A stretch of 7,443 bases of DNA from Planctomycetota bacterium (lineage in GTDB: Bacteria > Planctomycetota > Phycisphaerae > Sedimentisphaerales > Anaerohalosphaeraceae): the NCBI GenBank assembly GCA_003644215.1, contig QNBU01000049.1:1-7443 (forward strand), written 5' to 3'. The position numbers and the translations under genes were made by a program. Below, in pieces: positions 1-5,051 of this stretch (position 1 is its first letter; every line of letters starts with the position of its first letter). The notes beneath the pieces are model-generated. The model was not told where the DNA came from and did not search any database. It worked only from the letters and a program-made list of their open reading frames with translations.

Positions 1-345
1 GCACATAATCTGCACTTCCTCGAAATACCCATCCGGGAACAGCGGACGAATGGGCCGGTCGATCGTGCGGGCGGTCAGAATTTCTTTCGTCGTCGGCCGT
101 CCTTCGCGTTTCATAAAGCCGCCGGGAAACTTGCCCGCCGCACTGTACTTTTCACGATAGTCCACGCTCAGCGGAAAATAATCGATATCTTCAAAACGCG
201 GCGGGGCGGTTACAGCCGCAGCCAGTACCATTGTTTCGCCCATCTGAGCAATCACGGCACCGTGGGCCTGTCGAGCGATGCGGCCGGTCTCCAGAGTCAG
301 GAGCTTGCCGCCAATTTCTTTTTCTACTTTGTGTGCATTAAACAT
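1..345 (-). CDS. pnp: Polynucleotide phosphorylase, N-terminal part (cut by window start)
   Basis: PNPase is the 3'-5' phosphorolytic exoribonuclease of the RNA degradosome; it releases nucleoside diphosphates from RNA and can also add tails. The 115 residues visible cover the start of the first RNase PH-like domain. Diagnostic stretches are FPLSVDYREKY (57-67), GKFPGGFMKREGRPT (71-85) and IDRPIRPLFP (95-104), the last two belonging to the RNA- and phosphate-binding face of the family. The ATG fits the usual N-terminus. Only a purine-rich run (GAAAG and AAAAAAG) precedes it, so the Shine-Dalgarno is weak. The gene lies 91 nt downstream of rpsO on the same strand, the conserved rpsO-pnp arrangement, and is probably co-transcribed with it. 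The C-terminal PH domain, KH and S1 domains lie outside the window. Identification is certain at family level. Confidence 0.97.
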   Translation of the reverse strand, partial: MFNAHKVEKEIGGKLLTLETGRIARQAHGAVIAQMGETMVLAAAVTAPPRFEDIDYFPLSVDYREKYSAAGKFPGGFMKREGRPTTKEILTARTIDRPIRPLFPDGYFEEVQIMC

Positions 346-389
346 ATCTTTTTTCTTTCATTTTGAAATTTCATTGTTCTGTGTACCTA

Positions 390-408
390 ATGCGGATTAT
401 CCCCGCAT
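390..408 (-). promoter_or_regulatory. Hairpin in the rpsO-pnp intercistronic RNA
   Basis: On the minus-strand transcript ATGCGG (408-403) can pair with CCGCAT (395-390) around a 7-nt loop. The stem is six perfect base pairs and sits between the rpsO stop and the pnp start. No T tract follows, so it is not a typical intrinsic terminator. In E. coli this spacer carries structures cut by RNase III that allow PNPase to control its own mRNA. A similar role here is an inference from position only. Confidence 0.4.
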
Positions 409-436
409 CCGGCAACAGGTTCTTTTTTCGATAATG

Positions 437-703
437 CTACTTACGCAGGCCAAGCCGCGAGATGATCTGCTGGTATCGGCCCAGATCCTTGCTCTTGACA
501 TATTTCAGCAAGGAGGCGCGGGTTCCGACCATTTTCAGCAGGCCCCGGCGGGACGAGTGGTCTTTTTTGTGCATTTTGAGATGCTCGGTCAATTCATTGA
601 TCCGGCTGGTGAGAATCGCGACCTGAACCTCCGGCGAGCCAGTATCGCTGTCGCTGTTTTTGTACTCAGCGATCACTTTTTGCTTCTTTTCTTTCGTTAT
701 CAT
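437..703 (-). CDS. rpsO: 30S ribosomal protein S15
   Basis: S15 binds the central domain of 16S rRNA early in assembly of the 30S platform and later contacts 23S rRNA in an intersubunit bridge. The 88-residue protein has the normal length. It carries the family signature DTGSPEVQVAILTSRI (20-35), followed by the rRNA-binding segment around HLKMHKKDHSSRRGLL (41-56), and ends in the usual basic RLGLRK. A longer frame begins 14 codons upstream, but MITKEKK is the family N-terminus and is preceded by GAAAGGA about 10 nt upstream, so the ATG at 703 was chosen. It is the first gene of the rpsO-pnp unit and has its own promoter upstream at 784-811. In E. coli S15 represses its own mRNA; the structured leader here leaves that possible. 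Confidence 0.98.
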   Translation of the reverse strand: MITKEKKQKVIAEYKNSDSDTGSPEVQVAILTSRINELTEHLKMHKKDHSSRRGLLKMVGTRASLLKYVKSKDLGRYQQIISRLGLRK

Positions 704-727
704 ACCTTCGATTTTTCCTTTCGAACA

Positions 728-777
728 TCTGTTTTTGGGCCCCATTGCCCGTTTTTCCGTTTTTCCGTTTTTTCAGA
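728..777 (-). promoter_or_regulatory. rpsO 5' leader with triple 8-nt repeat and hairpin
   Basis: Between the predicted transcription start (near 777) and the rpsO ATG lie about 74 nt. On the plus strand CCGTTTTT occurs three times in perfect tandem (749-756, 757-764, 765-772), read in the mRNA as A-rich units separated by CGG. Next comes a short hairpin GGGC/GCCC (750-747 with 740-737) and a TCTG/CAGA pairing (777-774 with 731-728) that would enclose the whole block. Autogenous control by S15 is known in several bacteria, with differing leader structures. That this leader binds S15 is only an inference. Confidence 0.35.
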
Positions 778-783
778 CCGCGC

Positions 784-811
784 ATTATACCGCATATAAC
801 ACGCTTTGCAA
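784..811 (-). promoter_or_regulatory. Sigma70-type promoter of rpsO-pnp
   Basis: On the minus strand TTGCAA (811-806) is followed after 16 bp by a perfect TATAAT (789-784). The -35 matches four of six consensus bases. The predicted start near 777 leaves a leader of about 74 nt before rpsO. The promoter is back to back with the plus-strand promoter at 892-919. Confidence 0.75.
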
Positions 812-891
812 TCATATTTTAAGCCCATTTTCAGCACAAAAAAAACAAAAAGCCCTCTCCACCTGAAAAATAAAAATACCCAAATAACTGT

Positions 892-919
892 TTGACAAAA
901 AAAGAACTTTTGCTATAAT
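892..919 (+). promoter_or_regulatory. Consensus extended -10 sigma70 promoter ahead of rsmH
   Basis: Perfect TTGACA (892-897), a 16-bp spacer, and perfect TATAAT (914-919) preceded by TGC, giving an extended -10 element. This is the strongest-looking promoter in the window. Transcription would start near 926. The nearest translation signals are AAGGAG at 961-966 with GTG at 975, and then the rsmH signals about 390 nt downstream. Confidence 0.85.
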
Positions 920-974
920 TGTATAAAATTGAATAACATCTGTTTGTAAGAAGGAAACAGAAGGAGCCAAGCCA

Positions 975-1307
975 GTGAACTCAAAAAATGTCATCCCAAG
1001 CGAAGTCGAGGGACCTGTTTATTCAGACATCCGCCTTAGGCGGATTCCACAATTCAAAATTCACGACCCAATCTCTTCGCTATCGTCTCTCGCGTTAAAA
1101 AAAGTGGTAGCAAAAGGCAAACTATGGCGTCATAATGGACGACTTTGGCGTCGTTTGGGGCTACTTTGGCAGCACTTTCACACCAAAAAACCGTTTTTTC
1201 AGTGTCAAAAATACCAAAAACGCAATAATCAGAGGGAGCAAACACTTCTCGCGCAAGCTAAAATGTGCTACGATGCCCTGTCTGGAATGATGGGATGTTT
1301 TATTTGA
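975..1307 (+). CDS. Doubtful 110-residue reading frame in the rsmH leader
   Basis: No known family is recognised. The case for translation is the signal: AAGGAG (961-966) lies 8 nt before a GTG start, about 49 nt below a consensus promoter. The TGA at 1305-1307 overlaps the Shine-Dalgarno of rsmH, and both frames are the same. The case against is the content. Codons 5-24 fall in what looks like a dispersed intergenic repeat (VIPSEVEGP is its usual spurious translation), residues from about 50 follow a 21-bp repeat that gives recurring Leu-Trp, and the rest is a basic, unstructured-looking mixture. The best reading is a genuine start signal whose original reading frame was disrupted by inserted repeat DNA. 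A short leader peptide is also possible. It is listed because its start signal is good, not because its product is believable. Confidence 0.2.
   Translation: MNSKNVIPSEVEGPVYSDIRLRRIPQFKIHDPISSLSSLALKKVVAKGKLWRHNGRLWRRLGLLWQHFHTKKPFFQCQKYQKRNNQREQTLLAQAKMCYDALSGMMGCFI
988..1049 (+). repeat. Probable dispersed intergenic repeat with palindrome
   Basis: The segment reads GTCATCCCAAGCGAAGTCG and so on, a motif resembling short sequences scattered between genes of many bacterial genomes, where it gives spurious 'VIPSEVEG' peptides. It is followed by a near-perfect palindrome ATCCGCCT/AGGCGGAT (1029-1036 and 1038-1045). Only one copy is in this window, so dispersal is recalled from general knowledge, not shown here. 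Confidence 0.4.
1122..1184 (+). repeat. Three degenerate 21-bp tandem repeats
   Basis: Units start at 1122, 1143 and 1164, each opening with CTNTGGC (CTATGGCGTC, CTTTGGCGTC, CTTTGGCAGC) and diverging toward the end. The third unit is weak in its second half. The period is a multiple of three, so the frame through it reads Leu-Trp every seven residues. The repeat lies in the leader between the promoter and rsmH. Confidence 0.5.
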
Positions 1308-1319
1308 GGTGCGTTTATT

Positions 1320-2336
1320 TTGGGTAAAGAGAGAAACAATAACAGAGGCCGCGGCCGGTCGCGGAAGGCCGGCGAGACGCTTCGGGCGAAGGGCAAGACG
1401 GCTCCAGGGACGCATGTTCCGGTGTTGCTGGAAGAGGTGTTGGCGACGCTGAAGCCGCAGCCGGGGGAGATTGTCGTTGACTGCACGCTGGGTTACGGGA
1501 CGCACGCAGTCGCGTTTGCCAAACGAATCGGCTCCGACGGGCGGCTGATCGGGCTGGATATGGACGGCGGCGAACTCGCCAAGACACAACGCCGCATCGG
1601 CAAGGGCCGATGCCGGAAAAGTTTTCATCACGCCAATTTCTCCGAGATAGCCGAGGTGCTAAAAGCCGAGCAACTTGACGGATGCGATATTATTTTTGCG
1701 GATCTGGGTGTTTCAAGTATGCAGGTGGACAATGCAGCCCGCGGGATCAGTTATAAGAGCGACGGGCCGTTGGATATGCGAATGGACCAGCGGACCGAAA
1801 GCACGGGGGCGGATCTGTTAATGTCGTTATCCGAAGAGGAATTGTCAACGGCACTGTGGGAACTTTCCGACGAGCCGGACCATGCCAGGATCGCTGAGTG
1901 GATTGTCAATCAGCGTCGCGTAACGGCGATTACCCAAGTGTCGCAATTGGTGCGGCTGGTGTTTAATGCCAAGGGGATGACCGAACGAACATGGAAGAAG
2001 CAGCAAAAGGCGTCGCGGTTTGGTTCGCTGCATCCGGCGGCGAGGTCGTTTCAGGCGTTGCGGATATTGGTCAATGACGAGATGGGCTCGCTAAGAAAGC
2101 TGTTGGAGGCGGCGCCTTCGTGCCTTCGACCCGGAGGACGCATCGGGATCATCAGTTTCCAAAGTGGCGAAGATCGACTGGTCAAGGAAGCATTTCGTCG
2201 GGGCAACAATAACGAAAGCTATGAAACGATTTCCAAAGATGCCATACGCCCGAGGACAAAAGAGATTGTGACGAATCCACGCTGCTCGTCAGCCAGATTT
2301 CGCTGGGGGAAGACCCATTCTTTAGAGGTTCCCTAA
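1320..2336 (+). CDS. rsmH: 16S rRNA (cytosine-1402-N4)-methyltransferase
   Basis: RsmH (MraW) uses S-adenosylmethionine to methylate N4 of C1402 in the decoding centre of 16S rRNA. The 338 residues show the family blocks in order: HVPVLLEEV (32-40), the SAM loop DCTLGYGTHA (54-63) with D80 ending the next strand, ADLGVSSMQVD (127-137), SDGPLDMRMD (148-157), HPAARSFQALRILVN (238-252), SFQSGEDRLVK (279-289) and NPRCSSARFR (319-328). The TTG start is supported by GAGGTG 8 nt upstream. The first 29 residues are a basic extension beyond the usual start and look disordered. Deviations from the common form are GYGTHA for GRGGHS and SFQSGEDR for SFHSLEDR. In most bacteria rsmH sits in the dcw cluster between mraZ and ftsL; here neither neighbour is present, and the next gene converges on it after 8 nt. 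Confidence 0.95.
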   Translation: MGKERNNNRGRGRSRKAGETLRAKGKTAPGTHVPVLLEEVLATLKPQPGEIVVDCTLGYGTHAVAFAKRIGSDGRLIGLDMDGGELAKTQRRIGKGRCRKSFHHANFSEIAEVLKAEQLDGCDIIFADLGVSSMQVDNAARGISYKSDGPLDMRMDQRTESTGADLLMSLSEEELSTALWELSDEPDHARIAEWIVNQRRVTAITQVSQLVRLVFNAKGMTERTWKKQQKASRFGSLHPAARSFQALRILVNDEMGSLRKLLEAAPSCLRPGGRIGIISFQSGEDRLVKEAFRRGNNNESYETISKDAIRPRTKEIVTNPRCSSARFRWGKTHSLEVP

Positions 2337-2344
2337 AGAGTCGC

Positions 2345-3013
2345 TTAAAGATCAGGGATGATTTCGGGGTAAAGTGATCCGGTGCTGGAGACTTTGAAGA
2401 TATAGATTAGCCCGGGTTTGAGTTGACGATAGACAGCATTGCCATAAACGGCTTTGATACCGAGTTTTTCCAGCCGCTTGGAGTTATTGGAAAGCTGCCA
2501 TATCTCATCCCAGAACAGTTGGCTCTCCTCAATCGAAAGTTTTTCACAGAGCTGAGCATATCGCGGCGACGGTTGGCCCGCTGTTTCGATAGGAAATCCC
2601 TGTTCGGGGGGTTGTTTTTCGCCATAAATCCGTCGCCACAGGTACATCGCCCGCTCTTTGCCGTCTTTGACAAGCTCACCGTCAAATGTTACGATCAGCG
2701 TGTCGAAATGGACGACGGCTCCTTGGATTTCGTATTCTTTTCGCAGAATCTGTTTTGTGAAATCTTCAGGGTCTGCCTCTACAAACAATATTTTCGTAAA
2801 CAACTGTCCGTCGCGTGTTTCCTGTGAAAGCACCTTGGCGTAGCCGATCTGGTCTTCCTGGCTCAGATTGTTGATCGCCGCTTTCAAGTCCTCGTTTTCG
2901 ACGAGCAGCTCTTCTATCGTCCTGTCCGTCGCAAAATGATGCCAGAAAAAGCCCCCCGCACCGACAACAGCGAGTAAAACGAGGATTTTGTAGGTATATT
3001 TGATTGCTTTCAT
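2345..3013 (-). CDS. Membrane-anchored coiled-coil protein of unknown function
   Basis: I do not recognise a characterised family. The 222 residues begin with a short basic stretch and one hydrophobic segment (about 9-24), with no lipobox and no obvious signal-peptidase site, so it is probably an uncleaved anchor with the rest outside the cytoplasm. A charged heptad-like stretch (about 31-66, RTIEELLVENEDLKAAI) suggests a coiled coil. Next come a mixed alpha/beta region (70-130) ending in ERAMYLWRRIYGEK and a C-terminal part ending GLIYIFKVSSTGSLYPEIIP. The only cysteine is at 156. The ATG at 3013 lacks a Shine-Dalgarno. An in-frame TTG at 3022 has GAGGT 12 nt upstream and is a real alternative, adding three residues. 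It lies 76 nt downstream of argA on the same strand and may share its transcript. The form looks lineage-specific. Confidence 0.85.
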   Translation of the reverse strand: MKAIKYTYKILVLLAVVGAGGFFWHHFATDRTIEELLVENEDLKAAINNLSQEDQIGYAKVLSQETRDGQLFTKILFVEADPEDFTKQILRKEYEIQGAVVHFDTLIVTFDGELVKDGKERAMYLWRRIYGEKQPPEQGFPIETAGQPSPRYAQLCEKLSIEESQLFWDEIWQLSNNSKRLEKLGIKAVYGNAVYRQLKPGLIYIFKVSSTGSLYPEIIPDL

Positions 3014-3021
3014 ATTTGACA

Positions 3022-3086
3022 ATTCGTTTAATGTACCTCAGTTACACGATGGTATCGGCAAACGAAGTGAGAATTCATAAACGAAT
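3022..3086. promoter_or_regulatory. 9-bp inverted repeat between argA and the anchored protein gene
   Basis: ATTCGTTTA (3022-3030) and TAAACGAAT (3078-3086) are perfect inverse complements separated by 47 bp. A further AAACGAA occurs at 3060-3066, 19 bp before the one inside the right arm. The left arm touches the possible TTG start of the downstream gene. It could be an operator with several half-sites or a long hairpin in the mRNA; neither is proven. Confidence 0.35.
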
Positions 3087-3089
3087 CAT

Positions 3090-3542
3090 TTAGAGCTCGC
3101 ATTCCAAAGCGATTTCGTCGCAATGATCCTGCTTGGGGCATTCGGCGCAGTCGCTCCAGACTTTCATCGGCAGCGATTCTTTTTGGACATTCACAAAACC
3201 GATTTTGGCGAAAAAATCCGGCTCCAGTGTGAGCGTAAAGACCTTTTTTAGCCCCAGTTTCTTTGCCTTATCCATACATCCGGCCACCAGTTCCCGGCCG
3301 ACGCCCTTGCCGAATTGCGACTCCTCCACGGCCAGCGACTTGATCTCCGCCAAGTCTTTCCACAGCACTTTCAGTGCACAGCAACCGACCACCTCGCCGT
3401 CAAGTTCGGCCACCTTAAAAATTTGCAGATTTTCATAGATGCTCGTCAATGACGCAAACAGCATCCGTTCGGTCTCCGCGTAGCTGTTGATCAACTCGTG
3501 GATTCGCTTAACATCCTTAATGGCCGCATTTCGTACTGTCAT
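3090..3542 (-). CDS. argA: Short ArgA-type N-acetylglutamate synthase (GNAT)
   Basis: The likely reaction is transfer of acetyl from acetyl-CoA to glutamate, the first step of arginine synthesis, in the cytoplasm. The 150 residues are a single GNAT domain without the kinase-like half of E. coli ArgA, like the short synthases of many bacteria. Visible features are MTVRNAAIKDVKRIHELIN at the N-terminus, DLAEIKSLAV (63-72), the acetyl-CoA loop FGKGVG (77-82, where most members have QGRGIG), the EPDFFAKIGF block (107-116), and the family-typical tail KVWSDCAECPKQDHCDEIA with Cys132, Cys135 and Cys141. The ATG at 3542 matches the family start, although the frame stays open back to a TTG at 3578. 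No Shine-Dalgarno precedes it; instead a TATAAT lies six bases upstream, suggesting a leaderless mRNA. Another GNAT substrate cannot be excluded, but the tail argues for glutamate. Confidence 0.88.
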   Translation of the reverse strand: MTVRNAAIKDVKRIHELINSYAETERMLFASLTSIYENLQIFKVAELDGEVVGCCALKVLWKDLAEIKSLAVEESQFGKGVGRELVAGCMDKAKKLGLKKVFTLTLEPDFFAKIGFVNVQKESLPMKVWSDCAECPKQDHCDEIALECEL

Positions 3543-3548
3543 GTCCGG

Positions 3549-3578
3549 ATTATACCCCGAACAAACATCAAAAAGCAA
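3549..3578 (-). promoter_or_regulatory. argA: Promoter giving a likely leaderless argA mRNA
   Basis: On the minus strand TTGCTT (3578-3573, three of six consensus bases) is followed after 18 bp by a perfect TATAAT (3554-3549). Standard spacing puts transcript base +1 at 3542, exactly the A of the argA ATG. The absence of any Shine-Dalgarno is consistent with leaderless translation. Confidence 0.5.
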
Positions 3579-4042
3579 TAAACCTTTGAAATTCCGCCAT
3601 CGACCCGATAAACTATTGCTCCCGCCGTGATGCGCAGATGCTTACAGCTCGGTCGAATAGAGTACCAGTTTCTATAGTGATCACGATTGAGTTTTTCCGT
3701 TGATATGCGGCTAAGTAACTCTGTGGCCATAAGTTATGGCTTTAGTCGCGAGAATTTACTATCGTTCTCTCGAAAAAAGGGACTTTCTTTAAAAAAACCG
3801 CATCAATCCGCGCATTGAGCGAAGCGAAATTCCGATTCATCGGGATGTTTTCAATCACCCATAATACGGCAGCGCGATTTATTACGAAATCATGCTGAAA
3901 TCTAACTTGACGCATATGCCCGCTGGGGTCACAATATAACAGCCGGAGATGAAAACCCTCGAAAAGATGTCTGATACGACACAAAGCCCCGAACAGGGGC
4001 GACAGAAGCGAAGCTTTGGATTACAAGTTAAGGAGTTTGCAG
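3579..4042. other. Gene-poor spacer rich in short palindromes
   Basis: I see no convincing gene here on either strand. The weak candidate is a 63-codon minus-strand frame (3541-3730) that ends ATGA on argA but has no Shine-Dalgarno. Structures seen are the palindrome GTGATCAC (3677-3684); a 7-bp inverted repeat GCCATAA/TTATGGC centred at 3733, nested in outer arms 3707-3714 and 3742-3749; GAGAA/TTCTC (3750-3754, 3765-3769); and ATTCCG/CGGGAT (3829-3834, 3841-3846). The plus-strand promoter of the next gene should lie here. TTGACG (3907-3912) and TATAAC (3935-3940) are present, but at 22 bp the spacing is too wide for confidence. Confidence 0.5.
3986..4000 (+). promoter_or_regulatory. Hairpin GCCCC/GGGGC upstream of membrane gene
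   Basis: GCCCC (3986-3990) and GGGGC (3996-4000) form a 5-bp GC-only stem with loop GAACA, 42 nt before the ATG at 4043. A second small stem AAGC/GCTT (4007-4010, 4014-4017) follows. There is no T tract. It would lie in the leader of the downstream mRNA, or end transcripts arriving from upstream. Confidence 0.35.
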
Positions 4043-5038
4043 ATGGACACAACTCAGCCGCGTCAGATCAGTGTCGTTGAACCCATCGGTGTCGCGATCG
4101 AAAAAACAAAGCAAGTTCTCTTTCAGCCGTTTGATATTGCAAAATGGTTTGCGATTGGTTTTTGTGCATGGCTGGCCGCATTGGGCAGCGGCGGCAATCT
4201 GAATTTCAATTTTGGCAATTGGGGTTCCCGTGAGCAATGTCCTGATTTTCAGCAGGAAATATACAATGCCAAGGAGGCCGTTCTTGAAAATCTTCCTATG
4301 GTGATCGGGATTGGCACTCTTGCGATACTGATCATCATCATCCTGTCGCTGGTGTTTATGTGGCTCAGGAGTCGGGGGCAATTTATGTTCTTTCATTGCG
4401 TGGCTCAAAATAAGGGCGAGGTCGTCAAGCCCTGGAAGTACTATGCCCAACAAGCGAACAGCTTATTTCTGTTTCGATTGGTGCTTGGGTTGGCCGGATT
4501 CGTTGCGTCCATCCTGTTCATTGTGCCGCTGGTGATGATCGGAATTTCCTTTCTGAATACCGGTATCGCCGGTTTCGCATTGGCGAATGTGGTGTGGGGT
4601 TTCCTTCTGATTTTTTGTATCATTATGGTTGTGCTGACCCTTTCGGGAATTAAGTTATTGACGGATGATTTTGTGATTCCGATTATGTCTCTTCGTCGCT
4701 GCATGGTAACAGAGGGCTGGAAAGAGTTTTGGTCGTTGCTGATGGCCAATAAGGGGCCGTTTACATTCTATCTACTGTTTTTGTTTGTAATCGGGCTGGC
4801 AATTGGAATGATCGTTCTTCTGGCGGTTCTTGTAACCTGCTGCTGTGCGGCGTGTTTTCTTGCCATTCCCTACATAGGAACCGTCCTGATGCTGCCAATT
4901 CTCATCTGGCGGCGGGCCTATTCGCTTTTCTATCTGGCTCAGTACGGCCCGCAGTTTGATGCTTTTCAAAACATCCCGGATTCGGTTGTTGTGCCGACGG
5001 CGTCAATCCCACCGATTCTGCCGGAGCAAACCCCTTAG
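4043..5038 (+). CDS. Multi-pass inner-membrane protein of unknown function
   Basis: The function is not known. The 331-residue protein has hydrophobic segments at about 33-49, 86-108, 141-166, 171-202, 240-267 and 271-290. The N-terminus VVEPIGVAIEKTKQVLFQPF looks amphipathic, and the C-terminus is Pro-rich. Features that recall large families of uncharacterised bacterial membrane proteins (DUF7544 or glycerophosphodiesterase membrane-domain type; from memory, tentative) are FDIAKWFAIGFCAWLA (29-44), RSRGQFMFFHCVAQNKGEVVKPW split around residues 109-131, and DDFVIPIM followed by EGWKEFW (208-230). A CCC triplet sits at 266-268 inside a membrane span. The ATG at 4043 has TAAGGAG 7 nt upstream and is preferred to an in-frame TTG nine codons earlier. 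The VanZ-family gene follows 13 nt after the stop, so the two are probably one unit. Confidence 0.9.
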   Translation: MDTTQPRQISVVEPIGVAIEKTKQVLFQPFDIAKWFAIGFCAWLAALGSGGNLNFNFGNWGSREQCPDFQQEIYNAKEAVLENLPMVIGIGTLAILIIIILSLVFMWLRSRGQFMFFHCVAQNKGEVVKPWKYYAQQANSLFLFRLVLGLAGFVASILFIVPLVMIGISFLNTGIAGFALANVVWGFLLIFCIIMVVLTLSGIKLLTDDFVIPIMSLRRCMVTEGWKEFWSLLMANKGPFTFYLLFLFVIGLAIGMIVLLAVLVTCCCAACFLAIPYIGTVLMLPILIWRRAYSLFYLAQYGPQFDAFQNIPDSVVVPTASIPPILPEQTP

Positions 5039-5051
5039 ACTCTCAAACTCT

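Noticed and set aside
437..745. Longer S15 reading frame with 14 extra N-terminal residues
   Set aside because: MITKEKK is the normal S15 start and has a Shine-Dalgarno-like GAAAGGA; the extension lies in the leader.
278..799. 173-codon plus-strand frame across pnp and rpsO
   Set aside because: It is antisense to two certain genes, is rich in Phe and unusual residues, and has no plausible start signal.
1161..1631. Minus-strand frames overlapping the start of rsmH
   Set aside because: They oppose conserved rsmH motifs and show no recognisable domain.
2331..2361. Two-way terminator between rsmH and the converging gene
   Set aside because: Only a 5-bp TCCCT/AGGGA pairing with a long loop and no T tract on either strand.
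3907..3940. TTGACG/TATAAC as promoter of the membrane protein gene
   Set aside because: The spacer is 22 bp, too long for a normal sigma70 promoter; mentioned only in the spacer entry.
3742..3984. 80-codon minus-strand frame in the spacer
   Set aside because: No start signal, no recognisable domain and low-complexity composition; most likely chance.
3949..4080. 43-codon plus-strand frame overlapping the start of the membrane protein gene
   Set aside because: The GGAG directly abuts the ATG, leaving no spacing for the ribosome, and the product has no recognisable feature.
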